Source: Spirochaetota bacterium
GTDB lineage: Bacteria > Spirochaetota > B62-G9 > DRHN01
Reading direction: 5' to 3'
Assembly: GCA_023136305.1 (NCBI GenBank)
Contig: JAGLSF010000011.1
Span: 1 to 17,237 of the forward strand
Length of the DNA: 17,237 bases
Of this stretch, positions 7,992 to 14,829 are shown in pieces. The translations under genes were made by a program, and so were the position numbers. Position 1 is the stretch's first letter. The number at the start of each line of letters is the position of its first letter. The notes under the pieces were generated by a model, which made no database searches, was not told where the DNA came from, and was given only the letters and a program-made list of their open reading frames with translations.

Positions 7992-8008
7992 GGCGAACGA
8001 AGTTCGCC
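7992..8008. repeat. Perfect hairpin GGCGAAC-GAA-GTTCGCC
   Basis: A 7-bp perfect stem with a 3-base loop lies 36 to 52 bases beyond the stop of M23 paralog B, in the gap between the two peptidase genes. No T-run follows it closely on the minus strand, so it is not a standard terminator for paralog B. It may be a REP-like intergenic hairpin or an RNA-stabilising end. The rest of the gap is AT-rich and holds the promoter of paralog A; no gene is seen in it. Confidence 0.45.
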
Positions 8009-8044
8009 CTATTTATACAAGTTTTTTACAAAACCTGCCCGGCT

Positions 8045-9193
8045 CTACCTGTGAAGCAGCTTCAGGGGATCGATGATCCTTCTGTGACGTTGAATTTCAA
8101 AATGGAGATGCGGGCCGGTCGAGCGCCCGGTATTCCCCACGGTCCCAATCTTATCCCCCTGCCTCACAACCTGCCCCTTTTTAACCAGTATCTTATCCAG
8201 GTGTCCGTAAACCGTGGAATATCCCTGCTGATGAGAGAGTATCACTGTTTTACCATAGGTGCCCTTGTACCCGCTAAAGATGACTTTACCCGACTGCGAG
8301 GCATGTACAGGTGTCCCGATTCGATTGGCAATATCGATGCCCGCATGGTAGGCTCTTCGCTTCGTAAAAGGATCGATGCGAAAACCCAATCTTGACGTCA
8401 GTCTCCCTCTTGCAGGATATTTGAACAGCGTCCCGAGTGCTTCAGCGCGCTCCCAATTCGATAAAGCTGCACCCGGGATAAACAGTTTCTGTCCCACGTA
8501 TATAACTGAGGATTCGAGCTCGTTGACATCCACGAGCTTGTTCATATCCACCCTGTACCTGGTAGTAATCGATGAAAGGGAATCCCCCTTCCGAACGCTG
8601 TAATAGACTCCGTTCATGTTCGGTATTTTGAGGACGGTACCGATACGCAGTATTGACGCATCCCTCATATTATTTATAGAGAGGATGGCGTCGATGGAGA
8701 TGCTGAACCTCTTGGCAACACTGAAGAGAGAGTCCCCTTTCTTCACCACATAGGTTTTCATCCTCAGGGTCGGAACGATATATCTCCCCCTGATTGTTTC
8801 AGGTTCTCCCCCTTCGCTCCCGCGCATGAACTCCTCAATAACGAATAGATCGTAAAGGAGGTTCCCCTCCCCGATGAGCGCCCTGTGTCTCTCCCAGACA
8901 TAGGACTTGAAGGCAACAGAAAGGGGTACGGCAGAGAGAACAATGGTGAGCACCAGTAGGGCGATAATATGGCTGCTCTTCTTTACTTTGAAAATTTCCC
9001 TAAATAGGGTAAAATTATGATGAGGTAAGGCTGAATCACCCGGATTTATCTTCATTCTCTTTCGCTGCAGAACCTTCTGATTATGCAGCGCCCGGGAGGA
9101 GGAATACGCAACCCCTTGGGTCCGGTGATATCTGTGAGAGGTATTCGTATTCTGATCTGCAAGACTTTTCACAGCCATTGATCTGTTTCCCAT
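8045..9193 (-). CDS. LysM-M23 family peptidoglycan endopeptidase (paralog B)
   Basis: The order matches paralog A: a transmembrane or signal segment (HIIALLVLTIVLSAVPLSVAF), two clear LysM modules (VVKKGDSLFSVAKRF and VRKGDSLSSI) and an M23 domain with HAGID, YGH and PHLHFE, so the zinc site is intact. The longest frame begins at 9280 but would overlap the divergent gene at 9261 and adds a Cys-rich stretch unlike a leader. The ATG at 9193, with AGG just upstream, is a better start and gives 382 residues; a still shorter start at 9055 (MKINPGD) is possible. Paralogs A and B share long stretches such as NKPARGRLTSRYGYRRDPF / FKYPARGRLTSRLGFRIDPF, so they arose by duplication. The likely role is envelope remodelling during growth or division. 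Confidence 0.88.
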   Translation of the reverse strand: MGNRSMAVKSLADQNTNTSHRYHRTQGVAYSSSRALHNQKVLQRKRMKINPGDSALPHHNFTLFREIFKVKKSSHIIALLVLTIVLSAVPLSVAFKSYVWERHRALIGEGNLLYDLFVIEEFMRGSEGGEPETIRGRYIVPTLRMKTYVVKKGDSLFSVAKRFSISIDAILSINNMRDASILRIGTVLKIPNMNGVYYSVRKGDSLSSITTRYRVDMNKLVDVNELESSVIYVGQKLFIPGAALSNWERAEALGTLFKYPARGRLTSRLGFRIDPFTKRRAYHAGIDIANRIGTPVHASQSGKVIFSGYKGTYGKTVILSHQQGYSTVYGHLDKILVKKGQVVRQGDKIGTVGNTGRSTGPHLHFEIQRHRRIIDPLKLLHR

Positions 9194-9260
9194 ACAACCT
9201 ATTTTTCGACAGAAACAAAGGTCATATGTAGTGTTTTTAAAGTGAGGACAAGAGAGCGGA

Positions 9261-10952
9261 ATGGGCGATAATTTTGACAAGCTGAGAGAGAAAATTGGTA
9301 TCGATAAAATCGATCCAGGTCAGAGGCAAAAGCTCTTCAGGGATTTCATCGATCATGGTGGAGAAGTCGTCAAGGAGGAAAAACGAAAGGAGGCCTTGGG
9401 GTCCGCCAAAACCCCAATCGATCGAAAACCTGCTGACGGGGGGAAGGAAAGGGAAAGGAAGAGGCCGTCGATTGGAAAAACAGCAAACAAGGCTTCCCCG
9501 GGAACGGTTTCACGTACCGCTGCCAAAAAGGCGCCACAGGAGGAGAGGCCTAAAAAGAAAAATAGCCTCAAAATCTATGTACATGGAGTGATTCTGCGGG
9601 TATTTGCCCTGAAAGGCAGCAAATTCAGGGATAAATTTCTCGATGATTTCAGGGACCCGGTTAAGAACCACCTTATGAACCTCCACCTCCTCGTGAATTC
9701 ATTTCTCAAGGGCTCGTCATCAATAAATAAAGAGATCATGACCCTTTCAACGGGTGAAAACAGCCTGTTCTACGAGATCCTCTACAGGATGTCCATACTC
9801 TATGCCGAACAGGAGTTCGAGACGATCAGCAAGACATTTTCCAACAAAACAATACCCAGCGGCCCCTACGTCGATATTTACAAGCAATTTTTCAAGAAAC
9901 TGTATATTCTGGGCCAGTACACCGATTTGTGTAAATTCTTCATTCAAAAATCGGTGGGCCTGCAGCTCCAGGCAAAGAAAGTCGAAAGGCACCTCGCAGG
10001 CCAGATGAAACCAAAACTCAAAGCCGCTGTAAATGCGGTGTTCATTGACTATCTTCCCCGTTTGCACATCATTCTCTGTAAAATGGCCGGCGCTTATCTC
10101 CCACTCTACTCCCAGCAGCTCGACGATTATCTCAGCTTTACCGAGCAGGACCGAATCGGTTACATAACCCGGATCGAGAAGAAGAAACGAATCGAAGAGC
10201 TGAGACGCATGAAGGAGTATCTGAAACGAAAGCAGATGGAAGGACACGAGGAGAAGGAGGAAGTGAAAGTTCCGCGACATGTGGAGCGGGGTTTTCGCTT
10301 CATCGATGAAGCAATCGATCGATTCGAAAAAAACTACACTGATGACGACGAGAAGAAAGTATACAGCCTCATGGAAAAAGACGACAAGCTCTACAGGACA
10401 GGGCTTCTTCTCGAGAGTTTCGACAGGGAATACTCCTTCATATTAACGACCGGCAAGATCTCCTTCAATATCGATTATCAGGAGCAGAGAAAAATCGACG
10501 CCAAGGAAGAGATGAACCATGCCTACCTCCTTCTCAGTGAGGCACACCGCGAGGTAAATGACTACCTCGAAACCATGGAGGAGATTCACAAGACTGAACA
10601 CAATATACGGCTGACTATCCATCAGAAATCTGAAATGCTCAGCACACTCCAAAAAAAAAGGTCGGTGATCAGTAAGAGCTCACGGAACAAAGTAGCCGAG
10701 GCAATGGATGCCATTCATGACATCCTTTCAACAGTTATAAACGACTATAACGGTCAACGTCGGCTTTTACAGAACCCCGATGATCAGCTTGACTTCACGA
10801 AAGACCTCGATTCAGCAAAGAAGCTGCATGGCAGGAAAATCATTGAAGCAATTGTTGAGTCATTTCTCTTCTCATCCGCCTTTCACTTCCTCCTCACCTA
10901 CGGAGAGCTTGCGGGCAGCGGTCTCAGCATCGAAACCCAGCCCTCCAGTTAG
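9261..10952 (+). CDS. Large protein of unknown function, charged and helical
   Basis: This 563-residue protein has a small N-terminal motif region containing QRQKLFRDFIDHGGEVV. A basic, low-complexity linker (about 38-100) rich in Lys, Arg and Glu follows, then a long mostly helical body. There is no signal peptide and no transmembrane helix, so it is cytoplasmic. A region around 310-345 is strongly charged (KKKRIEELRRMKEYLKRKQ) and probably coiled. The start has GAGAG a few bases upstream. It is divergent from M23 paralog B with only 67 bases between. I do not recognise a named family; the N-terminal style reminds me of proteins conserved in spirochaetes, but that is recollection, not evidence in the sequence. 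Confidence 0.75.
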   Translation: MGDNFDKLREKIGIDKIDPGQRQKLFRDFIDHGGEVVKEEKRKEALGSAKTPIDRKPADGGKERERKRPSIGKTANKASPGTVSRTAAKKAPQEERPKKKNSLKIYVHGVILRVFALKGSKFRDKFLDDFRDPVKNHLMNLHLLVNSFLKGSSSINKEIMTLSTGENSLFYEILYRMSILYAEQEFETISKTFSNKTIPSGPYVDIYKQFFKKLYILGQYTDLCKFFIQKSVGLQLQAKKVERHLAGQMKPKLKAAVNAVFIDYLPRLHIILCKMAGAYLPLYSQQLDDYLSFTEQDRIGYITRIEKKKRIEELRRMKEYLKRKQMEGHEEKEEVKVPRHVERGFRFIDEAIDRFEKNYTDDDEKKVYSLMEKDDKLYRTGLLLESFDREYSFILTTGKISFNIDYQEQRKIDAKEEMNHAYLLLSEAHREVNDYLETMEEIHKTEHNIRLTIHQKSEMLSTLQKKRSVISKSSRNKVAEAMDAIHDILSTVINDYNGQRRLLQNPDDQLDFTKDLDSAKKLHGRKIIEAIVESFLFSSAFHFLLTYGELAGSGLSIETQPSS

Positions 10953-11072
10953 AAGGGTGATGTCCCTCAGACGCAAACCTGATCGAAAAACTATTTCAAC
11001 TTTTTACCATTCATGGCTAAATTCCATACACCTACCTGATAGGGGTTAATATGCATGAGTGGGGGTTTGTTG

Positions 11073-12164
11073 ATGCACAACGAACTGAGTTTTGCCAGTG
11101 ACAACAATTCGGGGATACACCCCGATGTTCTGCAAGCGATCACAGGCGCCAATAAAGGCCACTGCAGGGGATATGGGGATGATCCATACACCGCGGAGGC
11201 AGTGAGGTCATTCAAGGCAGTGTTTGGTGAACATGCCGAGGTGTTCTTCGTCTGCACGGGTACGGGGGCCAATGTTCTCGGCCTGCGTGCGGCTGCTCAG
11301 TCATACCATGCAATCATCTGTGCTCAATCTTCACATTTACACGTGGATGAGTGCGGTGCACCTGAAAACTTTACGGGCTGCAAGGTAATAACCCTTCCCA
11401 GCGATGATGGAAAGATTGTTCCCCCTCAGATTGAACCCTTGCTCGAAGGCCGCGGGGATGAACATCACTCCCAGCCGAAATTCATCTCAATCTCGCAACC
11501 CACTGAGCTCGGAACATTGTACACCGTCGAAGAGATCGCCAATCTGGCGGATTTTGCGCATGCCAACGACCTGATGCTCCATATGGACGGTGCTCGGTTG
11601 AGCAACGCCGCAGCGAGCATAGGCTGCAGTCTGCTGGCAATATCAGGAGCTGCGGGGGTTGATATACTCGCATTTGGGGGAACAAAAAACGGAATGATGA
11701 TCGGTGAAGCTGTCGTGTTCTTTGACCCGGAAGTGGCCAGTCATTTCAAGTACATTCGAAAACAGGGCATGCACCTGGTGTCTAAGATGCGCTTCATAGC
11801 GGCCCAATTTACAGCCTTTTTCAGGGATGATCTCTGGCTGCACAACGCGCGTCATGCAAACGGGATGGCTGCACTGCTTGCTCGGGAACTTGAAAAAGTG
11901 CTCCAGTGCCGTATAACACAGAAGGTCCAGGCGAACGCGGTATTTGTGGCCATGCCGCCGGAAATTGTTGAAGAGCTGCAGAAGCGCTGCTTCTTCGATG
12001 TATACGACAGCACAAATACCATTGCACGCCTCATGACCTCCTTTGACACCACAGAAGGTGACATACGTGGTTTCATTTTTGACTTGCAGGAACTCCTCTC
12101 AAAAAGCAGTGAAACAGATGAAAAAGAGAATAAAGGGAACCACCATGAGCGCAGCCGGGAATAG
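11073..12164 (+). CDS. Low-specificity threonine aldolase (PLP-dependent)
   Basis: This fold-type I PLP enzyme would cleave L-threonine or allo-threonine to glycine and acetaldehyde. It shows the usual opening FASDNNSGIHPDVL, the glycine loop CTGTGANVLGL, the PLP-contacting Asp in HMDGARLSNA, and the Schiff-base lysine in AFGGTKNG (Lys205 from this start). The frame could start at 11055, but the Met at 11073 fits the family's usual N-terminus and has GGGGG seven bases upstream. That gives 363 residues, close to the family norm. Its last 20 bases overlap the GAF/activator gene. The C-terminal tail after LLSKSS is charged and runs into that overlap, suggesting an extension by loss of the old stop. 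Other beta-eliminating lyases of this fold are possible. Confidence 0.88.
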   Translation: MHNELSFASDNNSGIHPDVLQAITGANKGHCRGYGDDPYTAEAVRSFKAVFGEHAEVFFVCTGTGANVLGLRAAAQSYHAIICAQSSHLHVDECGAPENFTGCKVITLPSDDGKIVPPQIEPLLEGRGDEHHSQPKFISISQPTELGTLYTVEEIANLADFAHANDLMLHMDGARLSNAAASIGCSLLAISGAAGVDILAFGGTKNGMMIGEAVVFFDPEVASHFKYIRKQGMHLVSKMRFIAAQFTAFFRDDLWLHNARHANGMAALLARELEKVLQCRITQKVQANAVFVAMPPEIVEELQKRCFFDVYDSTNTIARLMTSFDTTEGDIRGFIFDLQELLSKSSETDEKENKGNHHERSRE

Positions 12165-13104
12165 GCCTGACATACGGCAGGAGATAAATGAGCTTTCTCT
12201 TCTGTTCGAGATCAGCCAGATACTGGAGTCCAATATGGACCTCCGGGACGTGGTACGGCCGGTTCTCAACACCATATCGAACTATACAGGTACCGCCAGG
12301 GGTGTTATTACTCTGCTGAATCATAAAACCGGTGAAATTTCTATCGAGGAGGCCGTGGGGCTCTCTTCCCATCAGCAGAAAAGAGGTCGGTACAGGCTCG
12401 GTGAGGGCATTACCGGAAAGGTTGTTCAATCCGGGCGCCCTGCAATTATTCCCCGTATATCGGACGAGCCCCTGTTCCTTGACAAGACAAGAGCAGGGGA
12501 GAACATCGACTGGGAGGATATATCCTTTCTCTGTGTGCCCATCAAGATCGGCAACGAGGTAATCGGTACACTGAGTGTGGACCGTCTCTTTACCGGTGAG
12601 GCGGCACTCAACGAGGAAGTGCGTCTCTTCTCGGTCATCGCCTCCATGATTTCACAGGCTGTGAAGATCAGACAGGAGGCACAGGAGGAACGGAAGAAAC
12701 TCCTAGAAGAGAATATACGACTGCAGGAGAGGGAGTTTGAGCGGGTCGGCGGTATCGAAACCATCAAGACCGATGTGCGTATCCTAGCAGCAACAAACAG
12801 GAACTTGGAAGAACTCATCACAAAGAACCGATACCGGGAAGACCTCTACTACCGCCTGAACGTGTTCCCCATGCACATACCTCCCCTCAGGGAGAGGAAG
12901 ACTGACATCCTGCTGCTCGCAGATCACTTTATCGAAAAGTACAGCAGGGCAGCGGGGAAAAACATTCGAAGGATTTCCACGCCTGCCATTGATATGCTCA
13001 TGGCCTATCACTGGCCGGGGAATGTCCGTGAGCTGGAGAACTGTATCGAGCGGGCTGTTGTTATGAGTAACGATGATGTCATTCAAATCCTTGAATATCA
13101 ATAA
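12145..13104 (+). pseudogene. NifA-like GAF/sigma-54 activator lacking ATPase core and DNA-binding domain
   Basis: The start at 12145 is supported by AAAGGGA seven bases upstream; it overlaps the threonine aldolase end by 20 bases. The 319-residue product has an intact-looking GAF domain (about 13-175) and a helical linker ending LLEENIRLQ. It then jumps directly into EREFERVGG, normally located after Walker B in this family. About 130 residues holding Walker A, GAFTGA and Walker B are absent at the junction near 12718-12732, with the frame kept. The remaining AAA+ part retains both arginine fingers (YREDLYYRLN), PPLRER and WPGNVRELEN, but the protein stops after VIQILEYQ, losing the Fis-type helix-turn-helix. 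It cannot hydrolyse ATP alone. It is either a decayed regulator or a stripped sensor acting on other subunits. Confidence 0.85.
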
Positions 13105-13109
13105 ATTAC

Positions 13110-13124
13110 ATTGTTACACACAAT
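13110..13124. promoter_or_regulatory. Inverted repeat ATTGT-N5-ACAAT next to the sigma-54 promoter
   Basis: ATTGT (13110-13114) and ACAAT (13120-13124) form a perfect inverted repeat with a 5-base spacer, ending one base before the TGG of the -24 element. Its place right against the promoter suggests a repressor or accessory-protein site rather than an enhancer, which would lie further upstream. No NifA-type TGT-N10-ACA or NtrC-type TGCACC-N5-GGTGCA site is obvious nearby. Confidence 0.3.
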
Positions 13125-13125
13125 T

Positions 13126-13141
13126 TGGCACGACCCTTGCT
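13126..13141 (+). promoter_or_regulatory. Sigma-54 (-24/-12) promoter, full consensus
   Basis: TGGCACGACCCTTGCT matches the sigma-54 consensus TGGCAC-N5-TTGCW at all positions, with the invariant GG (13127-13128) and GC (13139-13140) at the required 12-base offset. It begins 22 bases after the stop of the truncated activator. The start of transcription would fall near 13152. The transcript would run through the ammonium transporter remains into glnA at 13474, giving a leader of about 320 bases. Control of an amtB-glnA unit by sigma-54 under nitrogen limitation is well established in many Gram-negative bacteria. Confidence 0.9.
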
Positions 13142-13170
13142 ATATATACAATATAAGGATATCGATCTCT

Positions 13171-13429
13171 GATGTAACAGTCGGCCTCCGGGTCAGCCGT
13201 GATGAGGAGCTCAGGGGTCTCGATATCGGAGAGCACGGTATGCGATTCCTCTTTAACTTTCGTCCCCATTGGTATGAAAATATTTAATAAAGTATGGTGC
13301 GGCGAGCGCTAATAAAAACTTTGTGTTGGTTACGGCCGAAGTACATGGAAGTACAAGTGCAGGCGGAAGTCTGCCAGAGGCCGCGCCATGGAATCCTATA
13401 CCGGGTTTCAGATTATTACTACCAAGTAG
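13171..13429 (+). pseudogene. amtB: Ammonium transporter C-terminal remains, in two pieces
   Basis: Translation from 13171 gives DVTVGLRVSRDEELRGLDIG then EHGM, the highly conserved cytoplasmic tail of Amt/AmtB ammonium channels. It has no start codon and no channel domain; some 370 or more residues are missing upstream. After EHGM (ending 13242) the match breaks. It resumes in a different frame at 13388 as MESYTGFQIITTK plus a stop (13427-13429), the expected end of the same tail. Joined, the two pieces read EHG-MESYTGFQ. The 45-base spacing from this stop to glnA fits an ancestral amtB-glnA operon behind the sigma-54 promoter. The gene is clearly non-functional as a transporter. Confidence 0.82.
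13243..13390. other. Probable 148-bp insertion splitting the amtB tail
   Basis: The DNA between the two amtB tail pieces does not match the protein, and its length shifts the frame by one. ATG occurs at both borders (13240-13242 and 13388-13390), which would fit a 3-bp duplication, though three bases can match by chance. The left half is AT-rich. The right half (about 13334-13385) can fold as a three-stem junction: CGGCC with GGCCG outside, GTAC with GTAC, and GGCG with TGCC inside. No open reading frame of note is present. It could be a small non-autonomous element or the scar of a rearrangement. Confidence 0.5.
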
Positions 13430-13473
13430 GAGATCGGTTTATTATCTTTAACTAACAATGGGGGTATTAAAAA

Positions 13474-14808
13474 ATGTCAAAGAAAGACATTGAGTATGTC
13501 CTGAAGACAGTCAAGGAGAAGGATGTGAAGTTTATCCGTCTCTGGTTTACCGATGTACTCGGATTTCTCAAGAGCTTTGCCATAACACAGGACGAGTTCG
13601 AAGGTGCCCTGCACGAGGGCATGGGATTTGATGGGTCATCGATTGAAGGGTATGCACGGATCGAAGAGAGCGACATGATGGCAATGCCCGATCCCTCGAC
13701 ATTTACCATCCTCCCCTTCTCAGGTGGGGAGGACACGGTGGTTGCACGGATGTTCTGTGACATTCAGGAACCAGACGGAAAACCCTATTGCGGCGATCCA
13801 AGATACGCCCTGCGGCAGAACCTGGCAAAGGCCAAAGAGATGGGCTACACCTTTCTCGTTGGCCCGGAGCTCGAATTCTTCTACTTTGCCGACTCGACCC
13901 CCGAGACCAGGACCCTGGATGCAGGCGGATACTTCGACCTGACACCTCTCGACGTGGCAAGCAACCTCAGAAGGGACACCATACTTTCCCTGCAGAAAAT
14001 GGAGATTCCGGTCGAATTCAGCCATCATGAGGTTGCTCCTTCACAGCACGAGATCGATCTCAGGTATGCAGAGGCTCTGAAGATGGCAGATTCGGCAATG
14101 ACCTACCGCCTCACGGTCAAGGAAATCGCCATGAAACACGGAGTGTATGCGTCGTTTATGCCCAAGCCGCTTTTCGCTCAGAACGGCTCAGGGATGCACA
14201 CCCATCAGTCGCTGTTCGAGGACAGCAAGAACGCGTTCTTTGATGCCAACGACGAGTACCATCTGTCGAAAATCGCGAAGTCCTATATCGCCGGTCTTCT
14301 CACACATGCAAGAGAGATCTGTCTCGTGGTTGCACAGTGGGTGAACTCCTACAAACGCCTTGTCCCCGGTTACGAAGCTCCCGTGTACGTCTCCTGGGCG
14401 CGACGAAACCGCTCCGCCCTCGTCAGGGTTCCCATGTACAAGGTCGGTAAGGAGAAGGCTACGAGAGCTGAGTTCCGCTGCCCTGACCCGGCATGCAACC
14501 CCTATCTCGCATTCTCAGTGATGCTTGCCGCAGGCCTGAAGGGAATCAGGGAAGGGTATGAGCTTCCGGAACCGGTTGAGGAGGACATCTTCCACATGAC
14601 GGAAGCTGAGAGGCAGAAGAGAGGGATCATCTCCCTTCCCGGCAGCCTCGGTGAGGCTATCGCAGAGACTGAAAAGAGCGACCTTGTTTGTGAAGCGCTC
14701 GGTGACCACATCTTCGAGAAGTTCATCGACAACAAGAAGATTGAGTGGGACAATTACCGCGTGCACGTGAGCCAGTTCGAGCTCGAGAATTATCTGCCCA
14801 TTCTGTAA
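13474..14808 (+). CDS. glnA: Glutamine synthetase, type I (alpha-like, not adenylylated)
   Basis: Glutamine synthetase joins ammonia to glutamate using ATP, in the cytoplasm as a dodecamer. The 444-residue length and sequence fit the shorter GSI-alpha form. Visible motifs are GFDGSSIEG, GPELEFF (metal glutamates 132 and 134), HHEVAPSQHEID, the ATP and glutamate site GSGMHTHQS, the flap VPGYEAP (Glu301) and FRCPDPACNPYLAFS. At the place where GSI-beta has the adenylylated Tyr (NLYDLPP) this protein reads DIFHMTEAE, so it cannot be controlled that way. Arg62 in ARIEESDM matches the arginine used for feedback inhibition in Bacillus-type enzymes. A GGGGG ribosome site lies about nine bases before the ATG. 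It is probably transcribed from the sigma-54 promoter at 13126. Confidence 0.97.
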   Translation: MSKKDIEYVLKTVKEKDVKFIRLWFTDVLGFLKSFAITQDEFEGALHEGMGFDGSSIEGYARIEESDMMAMPDPSTFTILPFSGGEDTVVARMFCDIQEPDGKPYCGDPRYALRQNLAKAKEMGYTFLVGPELEFFYFADSTPETRTLDAGGYFDLTPLDVASNLRRDTILSLQKMEIPVEFSHHEVAPSQHEIDLRYAEALKMADSAMTYRLTVKEIAMKHGVYASFMPKPLFAQNGSGMHTHQSLFEDSKNAFFDANDEYHLSKIAKSYIAGLLTHAREICLVVAQWVNSYKRLVPGYEAPVYVSWARRNRSALVRVPMYKVGKEKATRAEFRCPDPACNPYLAFSVMLAAGLKGIREGYELPEPVEEDIFHMTEAERQKRGIISLPGSLGEAIAETEKSDLVCEALGDHIFEKFIDNKKIEWDNYRVHVSQFELENYLPIL

Positions 14809-14829
14809 GGGTGTTCTGCAATAATACTC

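Noticed and set aside
7992..8008. Intrinsic terminator for M23 paralog B
   Set aside because: The stem is good, but no T-run follows on the transcribed strand.
9194..9280. N-terminal extension of M23 paralog B
   Set aside because: The extra residues overlap the start of the divergent gene at 9261 and look unlike a leader peptide.
10953..11072. Promoter or terminator between the unknown gene and the threonine aldolase
   Set aside because: I saw no stem with a T-run and no convincing -35/-10 pair; only the ribosome site is clear.
12043..12144. Upstream start giving a 353-residue activator
   Set aside because: It would overlap the threonine aldolase by 122 bases and has no good ribosome site. 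The ATG at 12145 has AAAGGGA at the right distance and begins just before the GAF domain.
13330..13473. A known riboswitch class in the glnA leader
   Set aside because: The region can fold, but I could not match it to a glutamine riboswitch or other named class, and its right part is the amtB tail coding sequence. It is reported only as a possible folded insert.
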